This document shows, in pieces, positions 20,556 to 31,400 of a stretch of 64,000 bases of DNA. Positions within the stretch are counted from its first letter, which is position 1. Each line of letters starts with the position of its first letter. Location: NCBI GenBank assembly GCA_006386115.1, contig VFIW01000042.1, forward strand, positions 62,001-126,000, given 5' to 3'. The notes under the pieces were generated by a model. It was not told the DNA's origin. It saw nothing but the letters and a program-made list of their open reading frames with translations, and searched no databases. Source of the stretch: Globisporangium splendens. Its lineage: Eukaryota > Oomycota > Peronosporomycetes > Pythiales > Pythiaceae. Both the position numbers and the translations under genes were made by a program.

Positions 20556-23050
20556 CTACAACTTGGACTGGCTGAGCTCGAGCTTGGAGATCGTGCGCAT
20601 GTGCACCTCGTCGGGTCCGTCGGCGATGCGCAGCGTGCGCATGGCGGCGTAGTAGTACGCAAGCACGAAGTCCTGGCCGACGCCCGCAGCGCCGAAGAGC
20701 TGGATGGCGCGGTCCACCACGGCGCACGCCATATTGGGCGCCACGATCTTGATCATCGCGATCGCCTGCGCCGCCACCTTGTTGCCGCGCACGTCCATCT
20801 GGTGTGCCGCCTGCAGCGTCAGCAGCCGCGCCGAGTCGATCTCCATGCGCGACTTGGCGATCTGCGAGTTCACCAGCGTGTTCTCCGCGAGCAACTGCTT
20901 GAACGCCGTGCGCGTCTTGGCGCGCTGCACCATGAGCTCCAGGCACCGCTCGGCGACGCCGATCGCGCGCATGCAGTGGTGGATGCGGCCAGGACCGAGT
21001 CGCGCCTGCGCGATCTCAAAGCCACGACCCTCGCCGAGCAAAACGTTCTTGAACGGCACACGCACATCCTTGAAGATCATCTCAAAGTGACCGTGAGGCG
21101 CGTCGTCGTAGCCGAACACCTGCATGGGCTTGATGAGCGTCACGCCCGGCGCGTTCATTGGCACGATGATCATCGACTGCTGGCGGAAGATGTCCACGGG
21201 CTTGCCGAGCGTCTCCTTGCTCGCGTTCTTGCCCATCAAGATGATCGTGTTGCAGCGCGGGTCGCCAGCACCCGAGATGTAGAACTTGTGGCCGTTGATC
21301 ACGTACTCCTGGTTCTTCTCGTCGCGCCAGATCTCGGTCTCGATGTTGGTCGCGTCGGAGGACGCCACAAGCTTCTCCGTCATGGCAAAGCACGAGCGCG
21401 TCTTGCCCTCGAGCAGCGGCACGAGCCACTTGTGCTTCTGTTCGGGCGTCGCGAACCGCGCGAGGATCTCCATGTTGCCCGTGTCTGGCGCCGCGCAGTT
21501 GAACACTTCAGGTCCTAAGAGCAGCGCCTTGCCCATCACTTCGCACATGAGACCGTACTCCAAGTTGGTCAGATCGCGACCGTACTTGACCACCGGTCCT
21601 TTGCCGTCGATCGGCTCGACGACGCAGTGCGGCAGGAACAGGTTCCAAAGTCCAAGATCCTTGGCCTCCTGCTTCAAGGTCTCGGTGATCTCCGGCACGA
21701 CGTCCCACACTTTGCCCGCGGCGCGCGCTTCTTCGATCTGCTGTGCGTGCAAGTGCTCGGCCGGGTACACGCGCTCCTGGCAAAACTTGAGCACCTTCTT
21801 GTACAATTCAAGCGCGTGTGGGCGGATTGGGAACGGCAGAATGTGGTCCAAAGCAGGCTCCGGGTACAATTCCTGCGTCGAGTGCACGACAGACTCGGTC
21901 AGTTCGAGGATCAGGTCCATCGCAGCCTTCGACTGCTGCGCGTGCGCCGACGACGCGTTGCCGAGCAGCGAGCGCGCGTACACCCCGTGGCAGATGGCCG
22001 CAAAGCGGTACAGGACCACGCCCAGGAAGAAGTTCCACGTCGAAGTCTTGAGCGGGAAGCGCTGCGCACGACGGCAGTAGCCCAGCACCAAATCGGCTTC
22101 CGACGGGATGCCGAGCTTCTTCAACGGGTGACCGCCGAGACCGGGCACCATGTCCTTGACGGCGCCAGACTTGGACGGCAAGCGGTACGTCGACGCGAGG
22201 GTCGCGACGTCGGCAAACGGGTTGCCGATCGTGCAGAGCTCCCAGTCGAGGATCGCGATCACACGCGGCTCCGTCGGGTGGTAAATCACGTTGTCGATGC
22301 GGAAATCGCCGTGCACAATGGACGCGCGCTGACCGGTCTCTTCCTCCGCTTGGTCCACGTGGCCTGCGTAATGCAGCAAAGGAAAGAGAGAGCGTTAGGA
22401 TGCACATACTACACACAAACAATAGTATCAATATGCAACATACCTTCGAGCCACGTCTTGATCTTGTTCATGCGCGGGTTCTCCTTGACGCCGGCGTTCG
22501 CGAACACCTTTTGGCCGCCCTCGACCTGCTTGGTCCAGCGCGCGACGACGCGTTGGCAGTACTTGTCGGGCTTGCCGAAGCTCGCGAGGCCCACAGCCTT
22601 GTAGTCGACCGCGTGGAGCTTCACGAGCGCGTCGAGCGCCGAGCTGTACATCGCGTAGCGGTACATGGGCTTGACGCCTGGCAGCGCCGGGTCCTTGAAG
22701 ATGCGACCCTCCACGTACTCCATGAGGTAGAACGGCGTGCCGATCACGGCGGCGTTCTCACAGAGCAGCACGGGCTTGGGCACTGGCACCTCGGTGTACT
22801 CGAGCGCCTTGAGCACGCGGAACTCGCGCTCAACGGCGTGCGCGGACGGCAGGATGTCGCCGTGCGGCTTCTTGCGCAGCACCCACTTGGCGCCGCTCTG
22901 CTGCATCTTGACGAGGTACGTCGGGTTGGACTGGCCATGCTGGAACTGCTGGATCTCGGCCACGGCGCCGTGGTGCGCGCCGAGCGCCGCGTGGATGTAC
23001 TTCTCGAGCGCCGCGGCGTCGATGGGCGTGCGCACGTTCTGCACTGCCAT
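20556..23050 (-). CDS. ACAD10/11-type acyl-CoA dehydrogenase fused to an aminoglycoside-phosphotransferase-like kinase domain, peroxisomal
   Basis: Two exons, 23050-22444 and 22363-20556, join across an 80-bp intron (GTATGT..CGCAG) to give 804 residues. The N-terminal half is a phosphotransferase (APH) fold: [13 protein letters not shown] nucleotide loop, VLRKKP lysine, YLMEYVEGR hinge, [15 protein letters not shown] catalytic loop and [18 protein letters not shown] metal-binding motif. The C-terminal half is an acyl-CoA dehydrogenase with [17 protein letters not shown] flavin-binding and [10 protein letters not shown]-terminal motifs. In ACAD10/11 the pair degrades 4-hydroxy fatty acids through a phosphorylated intermediate. 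The protein ends in SKL, a canonical type 1 peroxisomal signal, so peroxisomal beta-oxidation is indicated. ATG 23050 is the first methionine and sits in a good context. Confidence 0.93.
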
Positions 23051-23059
23051 GCTGGTCTC

Positions 23060-24150
23060 TGGGGCTGGGCTTCTGCGCGAGGCGAGAGGTTGCAAAGTGA
23101 GCAGCAGCTCCAGACCGAATGCGCTTCAGTGGAGCTTCAGGAGCTTTATGAGGTGTGCTTGAAGGGGAGGATGGCGACAGATCGCGACTCGCTAATGTGA
23201 TATTATCCGTTGCGTAAACGTGAATATAAGGTTAAAGAGATCTCGCGAGCTGCAACTTCAAGACATAGTTGTTTACAGAGGCGAGTGGCAGCACAAAACA
23301 AAACACCTCTGATAATGCGCTTTTGACCTTGGATAGTGGGTAAACACCCTGGATATGGGTGGCAGGCATCTCTTCTCAGTGACCATGCGTTAGCAACCAG
23401 TTGAAAGGAAAACGTGAATTAAACGGGGTGCAATTAGGTTTAAGTGTCCTGAAAGAGTGATGCCATCTTCAGCGCGCTGAAGTTTAGCCACGCGAAAATG
23501 ACACTGCCTGTCATTGTGAGGCCGTAGCAATGACAAAAAAGCCTGACATGTAAAATAGAAAGGTCTTCCACTGCATGTGGTGCCTTTTTCAACAGCGTCA
23601 CTTGTGATTGCTAACGCCTTCAACTCACACTCCCGAGAAAGTGGCCAGCTTCTCACTCTCGAGATCGAGGTCTTGAGCCACAAGTGCACGCACGGTCAAT
23701 GTTCTCTGTTGTCTCACTCGGAATGGCGCGTTAAATTCGAAAAGATCCACAGACAGGGACCAGATCGCTACTATATCCATGTCTGTGGAATTTGACGCCT
23801 ACCAGTAGTTGACACGCAGAAGTTCTTTGTGATGTAAAGCGCCATGCAAGCTCGATTCAGGTGCAAAACGTTCATTTGAATCAGAGAAACTCGATCGCAG
23901 GCAGTTATAAATGCACATTGCAGTCTGCATTTGGCGACGCTGGTCCACACTTCTGGATGCATGCGTATTATTATACTTGAGTATTCTATACTGTGCAGTG
24001 GTGGTGTCCTCCACCGATGGATACCCGAAGCGAGATACGATTCGAGACCCAAGAAGAGGTGGCTCCATAACACACTCGGCTCCTGAAACACCCAATGCAA
24101 CGTCTCTCGACACTCGGCAGTCCGCGTTTGCAGAGAGAAACACACACACA
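23060..24150. other. gap of about 1.1 kb, no supported gene
   Basis: Several short open frames occur on both strands, none with a recognisable product or splice structure. Base composition is lower in GC than the flanking genes, as in decayed sequence. Confidence 0.35.
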
Positions 24151-24330
24151 AGAAGGTCTCAACGACGTCGACTCTGTACGAGAGGTACGGGGAAAGCCCG
24201 TGCTGGACCCGTTTCCCATCCCAGGCTCGAACGACGAGTCCTACAGTGATCGCATGATGGCGTGTATGCTGTGTGGTCGGTTGTATCGTCCAGCGCAACT
24301 GAACAGACCCAACAATGGATCGCGGCCGTA
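24151..24330 (+). pseudogene. N-terminal fragment related to the multi-pass membrane protein downstream
   Basis: The translation VRGKPVLDPFPIPGSNDESY followed by SDRMMACMLCGRLYRPAQLN aligns with residues about 88-125 of the intact neighbour (VLKGKDPSLGPVTLDGSFNG, then FTDRAIACVEEGRYYKPVQL). Shared residues include the GK-P, GS, DR, AC, GR and P-QL positions. The frame stops right after. The rest of the family sequence is not clear in the next 600 bp, so this is a remnant. Support is modest because it rests on one short block. Confidence 0.4.
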
Positions 24331-25008
24331 ATGCACGTGGATCAGTGCCGACGTCGTGGACCAGATGACACCGAGACCCTGACAAAAATCAGGATTGTGA
24401 AGATGACCCAGGGGCAGCAGATGTATCTGACTTTGAGCGCACGCAGGACAGGGAAACGAGTTGCTTGCTCCGGAGACGGTGCCGAAGGTCCCACGGAGTA
24501 CACCTTCGTCAACTTCGTCGGCATGTTGGCGCCCTCGTGTTCGACAGCAAGTAAATGGGAGTTTCCGAGTATGGCCTTCAGTAGCGGGCATGTCATTGTA
24601 TCACGCGATGTTCGTCTTCACAGCTATTTGGCGGTATTATCGGCTTCGAACAGCTCTCAAAATGGACCACTACACTCACTGTCACGAAGGTGTCTTCTCA
24701 CAGAAATATCTTCTCGCATGGGTAAGGAGGATCTGGGCAGAGCGTAATGCAACACGATTGCCGGGACACGACTGAGTTTCTCCGACCAGACTGCTTTCTC
24801 CACAGATAAGGCTCATGACACCCGAAAAAAGTACCTGGTGCAGCACAGAAAGAGAGACGAAGTCGGTGCTTTGATTGGGTCGCTATAAACAGCAACGCAG
24901 CACAACAATGTGTGTGCGCGCCACTGGGTGCACTCGCTTCACATCCTGCCGTCGTTGTGCATCTGTTAGTGTTGTAGCAGGCGGCGAGTCCAAGTCTTCA
25001 AGAAAGAG

Positions 25009-27273
25009 ATGGTCAAGATCAAGCCTGTTAGCGTCACGGCCAAGTCGAAACTCGCTTGGAGCCACGAAGACAAGATGGATCCTGGGGGGATCGAGAGAGA
25101 AAACAGCAACAGCGCCTTGCGCTCAGGTGAGACTTCTTCTCCTCCTCCAAGCATCTCCAAGTTGAACGCAATCGGTGCGTTTTACAACTGGAGCACGTGG
25201 ATTTTTATCATGGTCATGGTCTTTTCGCAGTTTCTCAGTGTCGTCTGGAACACAGTGGAGACGAACCAGTACGTGCTCAAAGGGAAGGATCCATCGCTCG
25301 GTCCTGTCACGCTAGATGGGTCTTTCAACGGCGAGCCGTTCACGGATCGCGCCATCGCGTGCGTTGAAGAAGGACGTTACTACAAGCCGGTTCAGTTGAC
25401 TGAAGCGCTCTCGGCGGCATCGGGGTATCCTCAGGTCGTCGATACGACCGGCACCTCTATCAGCGGTTATCGCCTAATTCAGCGGCAGGGGCTCACGATG
25501 AGTTCAGCAGCTCGGGATGTCTACAGCGACGTCTGCGCACTCATCGCGACAACCGTGGACTCGATTTTCGACGCGTGCGCAGAACTAGGCTACAACGTGA
25601 CGCAGGACAATCTCCGCGTTGTTGATGGCCTCGACAGCTCGACCACGTATCTGATCCGTGATTCACTGCCCATCGTGATCCTGCCGATCACTGGCAATGC
25701 ACGAGAATCCCGCTTTGCAATCCCCGGGTGGGACGGCCACGCGTGTATGTTTCGGCTCATGGGGAAATACTTGGACAAGACCAAGTCACTCGGTGTCTTC
25801 CGCGGCGTGAACCGCGCAATTCGAGAGGCGAAAACCGTCGAGTGGCTCGCACGACCCGGTGGGAACCGGAGAAATGGATGGTACGAAGATCAGCAAGCCG
25901 AGAAATGGCACCCCGATGTTATCAGCACGGACCAGAAGTCGATCTACGGTATTCCCCAGCGCCAGTTTGACACATTGAAGCATAAAGAAATCAACTGCAT
26001 CGGCACTGAGGATTGCAAGGACCCACCAGTGGTCCAAGACTGGGGCACCAAGTTCAGCACGACAGACCAAGCGCTTGCGATCAACTTGATCTTCATCTCG
26101 AATGGGAACAACAAGGGGCTATTTCTGTATGAGCTCCGCCAGCACCGCACCATCACCAGCATCTACGATTGGGGGACGCTGATCTCCAACACATCGCTCA
26201 TGATGCTGCTCGCTCGCTGGATGTTTGTCATGTACGCGTTGCAGCGCGGCTACCTGTTGGGCGAGAGTAAGTGGTACAATGCCGGCATCGGGAGTCTCGC
26301 AAGCTCGCGCAGCTTCAATGTGCTTCCAATCGTGCTCTTACCGCGGCTTAAAACCACTCTTTCCGCGTTTTGGAGCGTCGGCTGCGCCTTTCGTGGCGAC
26401 CAGAAAGCGCTCTCGGAGACCTGGTTCGTCGTGTATCCTGCGATTCTGGAACTCATGCTGCTGCAGTTCAGTTTGCTCAACATAATCTCCAAGATCCTGC
26501 GTCGACGCATCGCTGATGCGCCGTTTGGGCCGTCGGTGATTCTCTTTTGCATCCTGCACTGGCTGCGTATGAAATTTGCAGATCGCGGTGCATTTGGCAT
26601 CGATGAGAACGTCACGCCGCTGTTAACCTTCACCGAATTTGAAGAGCTGAGGCTCGTCGACTTGTTCACGACCAAGGCGCCGTTCAAGCTGAATGGGAAC
26701 GTCACGGGGCTAATTGCCATCAAACTAGTCGTCTTGGGACTGAACTTCGTGCCCTTGTTGCTCACGAAGAGCTCGGCCGCGTCCTTGAGCAGGTCGACAG
26801 ATGACGGGGATATCGGAAAGATCACTGGGATTGAAAAGACCCTCGCTGTGCACGTTTGCAAAATCGGAGGCCTCGGACGCCCGGTAATTTATGAACACGT
26901 CGACAGCGATTCGTCCCAAGCCACCGCCGTGGCCGATAGAACCAAGAAAAACGATGGTACAGCAGCTTCTCACAGGATGGGGCTCAACAGCTACGAGCTT
27001 GTGCGCCTCGGATACCTTGTGTACGGAGGAAAGTACCTAATCTCGTTTGAAGACTGGGAAGGTTTGATCCTTGCGGCGCCGTTCCGACGCTTCTATTATC
27101 TCTGGAACAACCGCGTAGGTCTCTTCACCCTGCGCGACGAAAGCGAACAACAGCCTGACGGGAGCTCACTTGGTGCCAAGGCCGTCAGCGAAAAACCTCA
27201 CATGTGTCGCCTGGACGATCCAAAACTCGAGCACATCAGCTGCTGGGATATCATCGGACGGCCCGTCAAGTAG
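25009..27273 (+). CDS. multi-pass membrane protein, oomycete-type family of unknown function
   Basis: This is a single exon of 754 residues from ATG 25009. An N-terminal cytosolic tail is followed by one membrane helix (TWIFIMVMVFSQFLSVVW, about residue 63). Then comes a large, probably extracellular domain of about 300 residues with several paired cysteines and N-glycosylation sites (YNVTQD). A cluster of four or five helices follows from about residue 388: LMMLLARWMFVMYAL, WFVVYPAILELMLLQFSLL, VILFCILHWLRM and IAIKLVVLGLNFVPLLL. A conserved C-terminal cytosolic block has SYELVRLGYLVYGGKYLIS and EDWEGLILAAPFRRFYYLW. Two or three decayed relatives lie elsewhere in the window, so this is a member of a multicopy family. 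I recognise no enzyme or transporter motif. A surface or sensory role is conceivable but unproven. Confidence 0.75.
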   Translation: MVKIKPVSVTAKSKLAWSHEDKMDPGGIERENSNSALRSGETSSPPPSISKLNAIGAFYNWSTWIFIMVMVFSQFLSVVWNTVETNQYVLKGKDPSLGPVTLDGSFNGEPFTDRAIACVEEGRYYKPVQLTEALSAASGYPQVVDTTGTSISGYRLIQRQGLTMSSAARDVYSDVCALIATTVDSIFDACAELGYNVTQDNLRVVDGLDSSTTYLIRDSLPIVILPITGNARESRFAIPGWDGHACMFRLMGKYLDKTKSLGVFRGVNRAIREAKTVEWLARPGGNRRNGWYEDQQAEKWHPDVISTDQKSIYGIPQRQFDTLKHKEINCIGTEDCKDPPVVQDWGTKFSTTDQALAINLIFISNGNNKGLFLYELRQHRTITSIYDWGTLISNTSLMMLLARWMFVMYALQRGYLLGESKWYNAGIGSLASSRSFNVLPIVLLPRLKTTLSAFWSVGCAFRGDQKALSETWFVVYPAILELMLLQFSLLNIISKILRRRIADAPFGPSVILFCILHWLRMKFADRGAFGIDENVTPLLTFTEFEELRLVDLFTTKAPFKLNGNVTGLIAIKLVVLGLNFVPLLLTKSSAASLSRSTDDGDIGKITGIEKTLAVHVCKIGGLGRPVIYEHVDSDSSQATAVADRTKKNDGTAASHRMGLNSYELVRLGYLVYGGKYLISFEDWEGLILAAPFRRFYYLWNNRVGLFTLRDESEQQPDGSSLGAKAVSEKPHMCRLDDPKLEHISCWDIIGRPVK

Positions 27274-27929
27274 AAGCTGCAGCCGATTGCATCACGCCTT
27301 CATCGTATAAAACCAGCTCTCTATCTTCACCTCCCCAAACAAACTGCACGAGGCTCAGAACAGGAACGGAAACACAGATCGTTCGACCGAATTCCCGCAC
27401 TCACATGCCAATCGGCTAGTAATTGCATCGTTGAGTGGCTGCTGCGGCGGAAGGACTTGTATCTTTATTGGGTCCCTAGCGACTGATATTGGCGGAACAA
27501 CCGAGATTTGCCAGCAATGGTGCTTACGTAGCCGCTCGTTATCTATCTGACACAACTTGGGCTTGCGCTAGAGGTCGGTGCATCCATTCCTCGGACCTCG
27601 AGTGCCTTCAAATAACCACCACTCTTACTTGGTGTACGAAAGCATCGACTTGTCGAGTCCCCCAGTGACGTGCCAAGGGCGATTCAAACACTTCAGTCTC
27701 GTTGCTGATCGGTTGGTGCCGCTTTGGCCATTAGAAAAAGGAGCAAAAAGCTGTTGCATCCACCGCAATCTTGATCCACAGTAGCGACTTGATGTTTCCA
27801 TGAGGCGTAGCGCGATATGCCTCTGGAAAATTAAGCCGAGCACATTCGAAACCACACCAAAACAACGTGTCGAGACGATATCCCCTAACGATATCTGATC
27901 AGAAATGCGACCATCGCAGCCGTCCATCG
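27274..27929. other. 3' flank, no supported gene
   Basis: This stretch of about 650 bp has short open frames only. Part of the minus strand may be an extension of the decayed fragment above 27930, but frames are interrupted and no motif is convincing. Confidence 0.3.
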
Positions 27930-28250
27930 AAATCAGTCATGCGATAAACACTCGGAGGTCGTACACACTCTCGACAGCCGACTCGATATTGTCGTACAGG
28001 AACAACCCAAAGTTGAACCCGGAGACTCTTTTGTTGGGACTCTGCCAAAATTGGACGTGGTTCATCGAGGTCGCTGCAGACTTGAAATTGTCCAAGCATT
28101 CAGACCACCACAAAATGCTGCAGACACCATTGTTGATCTCGGCGAGCACTCGAAGCATATTCTGGTAACACTGTCGTGCGTCGTGATGGCTTTCGAACAA
28201 CTGAGGCGGTCTTGTGTGTTGAACTGTAACACAGACGAGAGGAAGCAAGA
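27930..28250 (-). pseudogene. possible remnant of the same multi-pass membrane protein family
   Basis: Minus-strand reading gives GFNFGLFLYDNIESAVESVY followed by DLRVF. This can be placed against the intact neighbour's GLFLYELRQHRTITSIYDWG in the stretch before its helix cluster. The preceding residues are compatible in spacing only. Stops flank the segment on both sides. The match is short, so this is tentative. Confidence 0.3.
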
Positions 28251-28260
28251 TTAACGTTTT

Positions 28261-28319
28261 AGCCCGGCAGCGGGCAGCTTGTGCGAGAACTTCGAAAGTG
28301 AGGTCCTCACTGCCGGGCT
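28261..28319. repeat. 10-bp perfect inverted repeat with 39-nt loop
   Basis: AGCCCGGCAG at 28261-28270 is the exact reverse complement of CTGCCGGGCT at 28310-28319. The stem is GC-rich and would be stable as a hairpin. It lies just beyond the membrane-protein remnant and downstream of the long coiled-coil gene's stop; no function is evident. Confidence 0.6.
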
Positions 28320-28429
28320 GGAGTCCGGGGCTGTCCACGTGCGTGCGACACGTTGGCACAGTGACAGCAAGGCGCTGATCGTGAAAAGCATGAAGTAGTT
28401 AAGAAGGCGAGTGGCACAGACCCACACTC

Positions 28430-31400
28430 TTAGTAACTTCGAGCCGTCATTTCAACAAATTCTCGCTCTCGCGCGCAGAGAAATTCCAGAATGTGACAAA
28501 TCTCAGTGCGGCAATCTTCTGGTGACTCCTCCAATGCGCTCTCAAGCCGGCGAAGAAGACTGGCGCCTTCCTGCTGAGTGCAACGTCGCTGTTTTGGCGC
28601 CTCGGTCTTGCTCACAAACAGTGCATTGTCCAAATCTCGCGTCGATAAATCAGTCCATCGCCGCATTTTTAGCACTGTGGTGTCAATTTCATCATCAGGA
28701 TAGAGTGGATGCCGTAATGGACGAGCTCGTTGACCACTCTGCGACGCGTCGTCACCACAGCGGATAAATACCTCGAGCGAATCATAAACAGATGCTCGCA
28801 GACCATCCAATTGGTCCGCTCGCTGGACCACCTTTGCCTCCATGTCTGCTTGGATTGCTGCCACGTGCGCCATGGCGTTTTCCTGCTCTTGCATGCGATC
28901 CTGTTGAAGAGAGCGGTTAGTCTGGGTTGTTTCTAGCAATTGCGAACGCACAAACGGCAGTTCGGCTTCCAATTCTGCACTTTTGCCTTTATATCCGAGT
29001 AGCAGCTCATGCTTTTGCATCACGCGTTTCCGAAGTGTTTTCACTTCGTCTTGCAAGGATGCGACAGATATAATTGATGACAATGGAGTGGTCTTCTTCT
29101 TTGCTTTATCATCCAATCCGTCGCCACGTGCCTCCAGCAGCCCACGCTTTATCGTGATCAGCTGCGCTCTCAGCTTTCCATTTTCAGCGCGTAGCGCTTT
29201 GTAGCGCACTTGATGGGCCGCATTTTGATCTTTTTCTTGCTCCAACCGAACCGTGAGTCGGTACTCGTTCGCGCGACTCATCTCGGTCTGCCGCTTCAAG
29301 TCGTGGACCACTTGGAGCTGCTCTTTGCTTTTCTGTTTGTAATCGGTGGCTTTCTTTTCTGCATGGACGTACTGCTCGGCTTTGCGTTTTGAGTCTTCGA
29401 GTTCCTGCACCAAACCGGTGATTTTGGACCTTTGCTGCTTCAACAAATCCGATTTGCGCTGCAATGCGGATCGAACGCGGCTCATTTCGTCGCGCTGTAC
29501 CTTGACCTCATCGTCCCGCAGCTGCAATTCTTCGCAAACGTGCGTGTATCGCGACGACAGCGTCGCGAAATGGGTTTTCAATCCCACGAGTTCGCACTTG
29601 AGTGCTCCATGCTTCGTTCTCAGCGATGTCTCTTTTGCCATCCGCTCTTTCACCTCTGCTTTCAAGTCCTCAACCTGCAATTCGAATCGAAGGCGCATGC
29701 TTTCCAAAGTATCATTTTGCAACAGCACGCGACGAAGTTGCTCCTGTAGCTTTGCATGCTGCATCTGGCACAGCTGAAGTTCATAGACTGGATCGTTTCG
29801 TGAGCAGATGTCGTCAGTTGCATCGAGAACGCCTTGTGTTGACGTTGTTGCTTGTTTTGCCAGTGCCGCTTGCGCTTTTACGGTTCGTTTTACTCCCTTT
29901 TCAATGGGTCTCCTCTTGAGTACGGTCGCGTTATTTCTAGCGCCTTCTCTAGAGAACACAAAGTTCTGTGAAAGAGATACAAGTGTGTCGTGGATATCCC
30001 GTGTTGTTACTTCCTCTTGACTTGGCGAGTCAACGAGTCGGGAACATTCGTCCACGCAGGCGGTTAGGTACGCAATTCGTGCCTCGTTCTCTGCAGCGGC
30101 GTCGTCGTTCGCAGCTTTGTATTCTTCAAACTCGCGCTCAACGCGAGTCCTCCACTCTATCAGGTCGGCGCGCTTCGCTTCCAGTTCTCGTTTTTGCTCT
30201 TTCACAAGGCTTCGTTCCTCTTGCAATTGTTGCAGTTTCTCGTGGTACTTGCTTTGAATCGAGCGAACTGCTTCTTCGTACTTGTCTTGCTCGCGCTTCA
30301 CTTGCAATTCAAGTCGCTCAATTGTCGCTGCAGCCTCGCGTTGCTGCTGGTAATGGGACTCTGGGATCGGTGCCTCAGTACCATCGGTTTCGGTTGCTTT
30401 TTCGCACACAGCGATCACTTTTCCTTTAGCCTGATCGTTCTGTTCATTCTTCGCGTTCAACTCTGCAATCAGCAGCTCCTTTTCGTGCTGCACCTGTAGT
30501 TTTTCCTGCTCAATCTTCTGTAGTTTTTCGTTGACTTGGTTCACGTACGCGTCCATACTCGTGACCTGCTCAACCACTTTATCGTGGGCGAGCTTGTCGT
30601 ACTGTGCTTGAAGCACTTGCAGTTGCGCTTCCAGTGTCGATCGTGTCGCCTCGGTTTCTGTGTACTTTTCTTTGATCTCACCCAGCGACTGAAGTAGACT
30701 TAAATTCTCCTGCTCTCTGGATGACAGTTGACTCGACATCGTCTCGACTTGTTCACGCAATGTGGCGATAATTGAGGCTGTAAGATCTGCGTTCACTTGC
30801 TCCTTACCTCGTGAAGTAAATAAGGCCGTCGTGGACTCCAATGGTTCCGGATTTGTTGCAGGACGTTTTTCAAATTCATGTTTGCTCTTCTTTTTCTTCA
30901 ACGAAACTCGCTTTGGGTGTCTCGCAACGCTCAGCTCGGCTTTCAACTTTGCGTTCTTGGAGGTGAGACTAGCGATTTTGGACACACATTGCTCCAGCTC
31001 TTGCTCCATCGCACGCAAATGCTGCTGCCGAATGTACCCAAAAGAAGAAAAATACACAGACATGAGTGTCGTTTCCATGATGCTGGTTGCTTTACACAGT
31101 AAATCACGCGAATGAGTGTACCTCCTTGTCCGTCATTGCATCAGAGGAGACTGCGGCTGCGCCCGAGTCGCGATCGATCTCTTCTGCGCCACACTCTTGT
31201 GGTTCAATATGCAACTGACTGTCGTGTCTGGAAGATCGGTTCTCGTGTCGTCTCTGATCTTTAAACGGCTGCGGCTCTTCCAAGGTAGCGCGAAACGGAA
31301 AAAGACGCTCCGCTGTCATCAGGAGACAGTGTACACACCACCAGAAAGCGTCAAGGTTTCGAAATAAAGGTGCAAAAAAAACTGGTAATGCATTGACACT

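Noticed and set aside
20601..21518. 305-residue plus-strand open frame opposite the ACAD gene
   Set aside because: It is rich in His, Arg, Leu and Val from reading GC-biased codons in reverse. It has no motif, and the minus strand clearly encodes acyl-CoA dehydrogenase.
31025..31121. Apparent split of the long coiled-coil gene into two genes
   Set aside because: A 97-bp intron with GTACAC..GGCAG borders joins the frames cleanly and the coiled coil continues.
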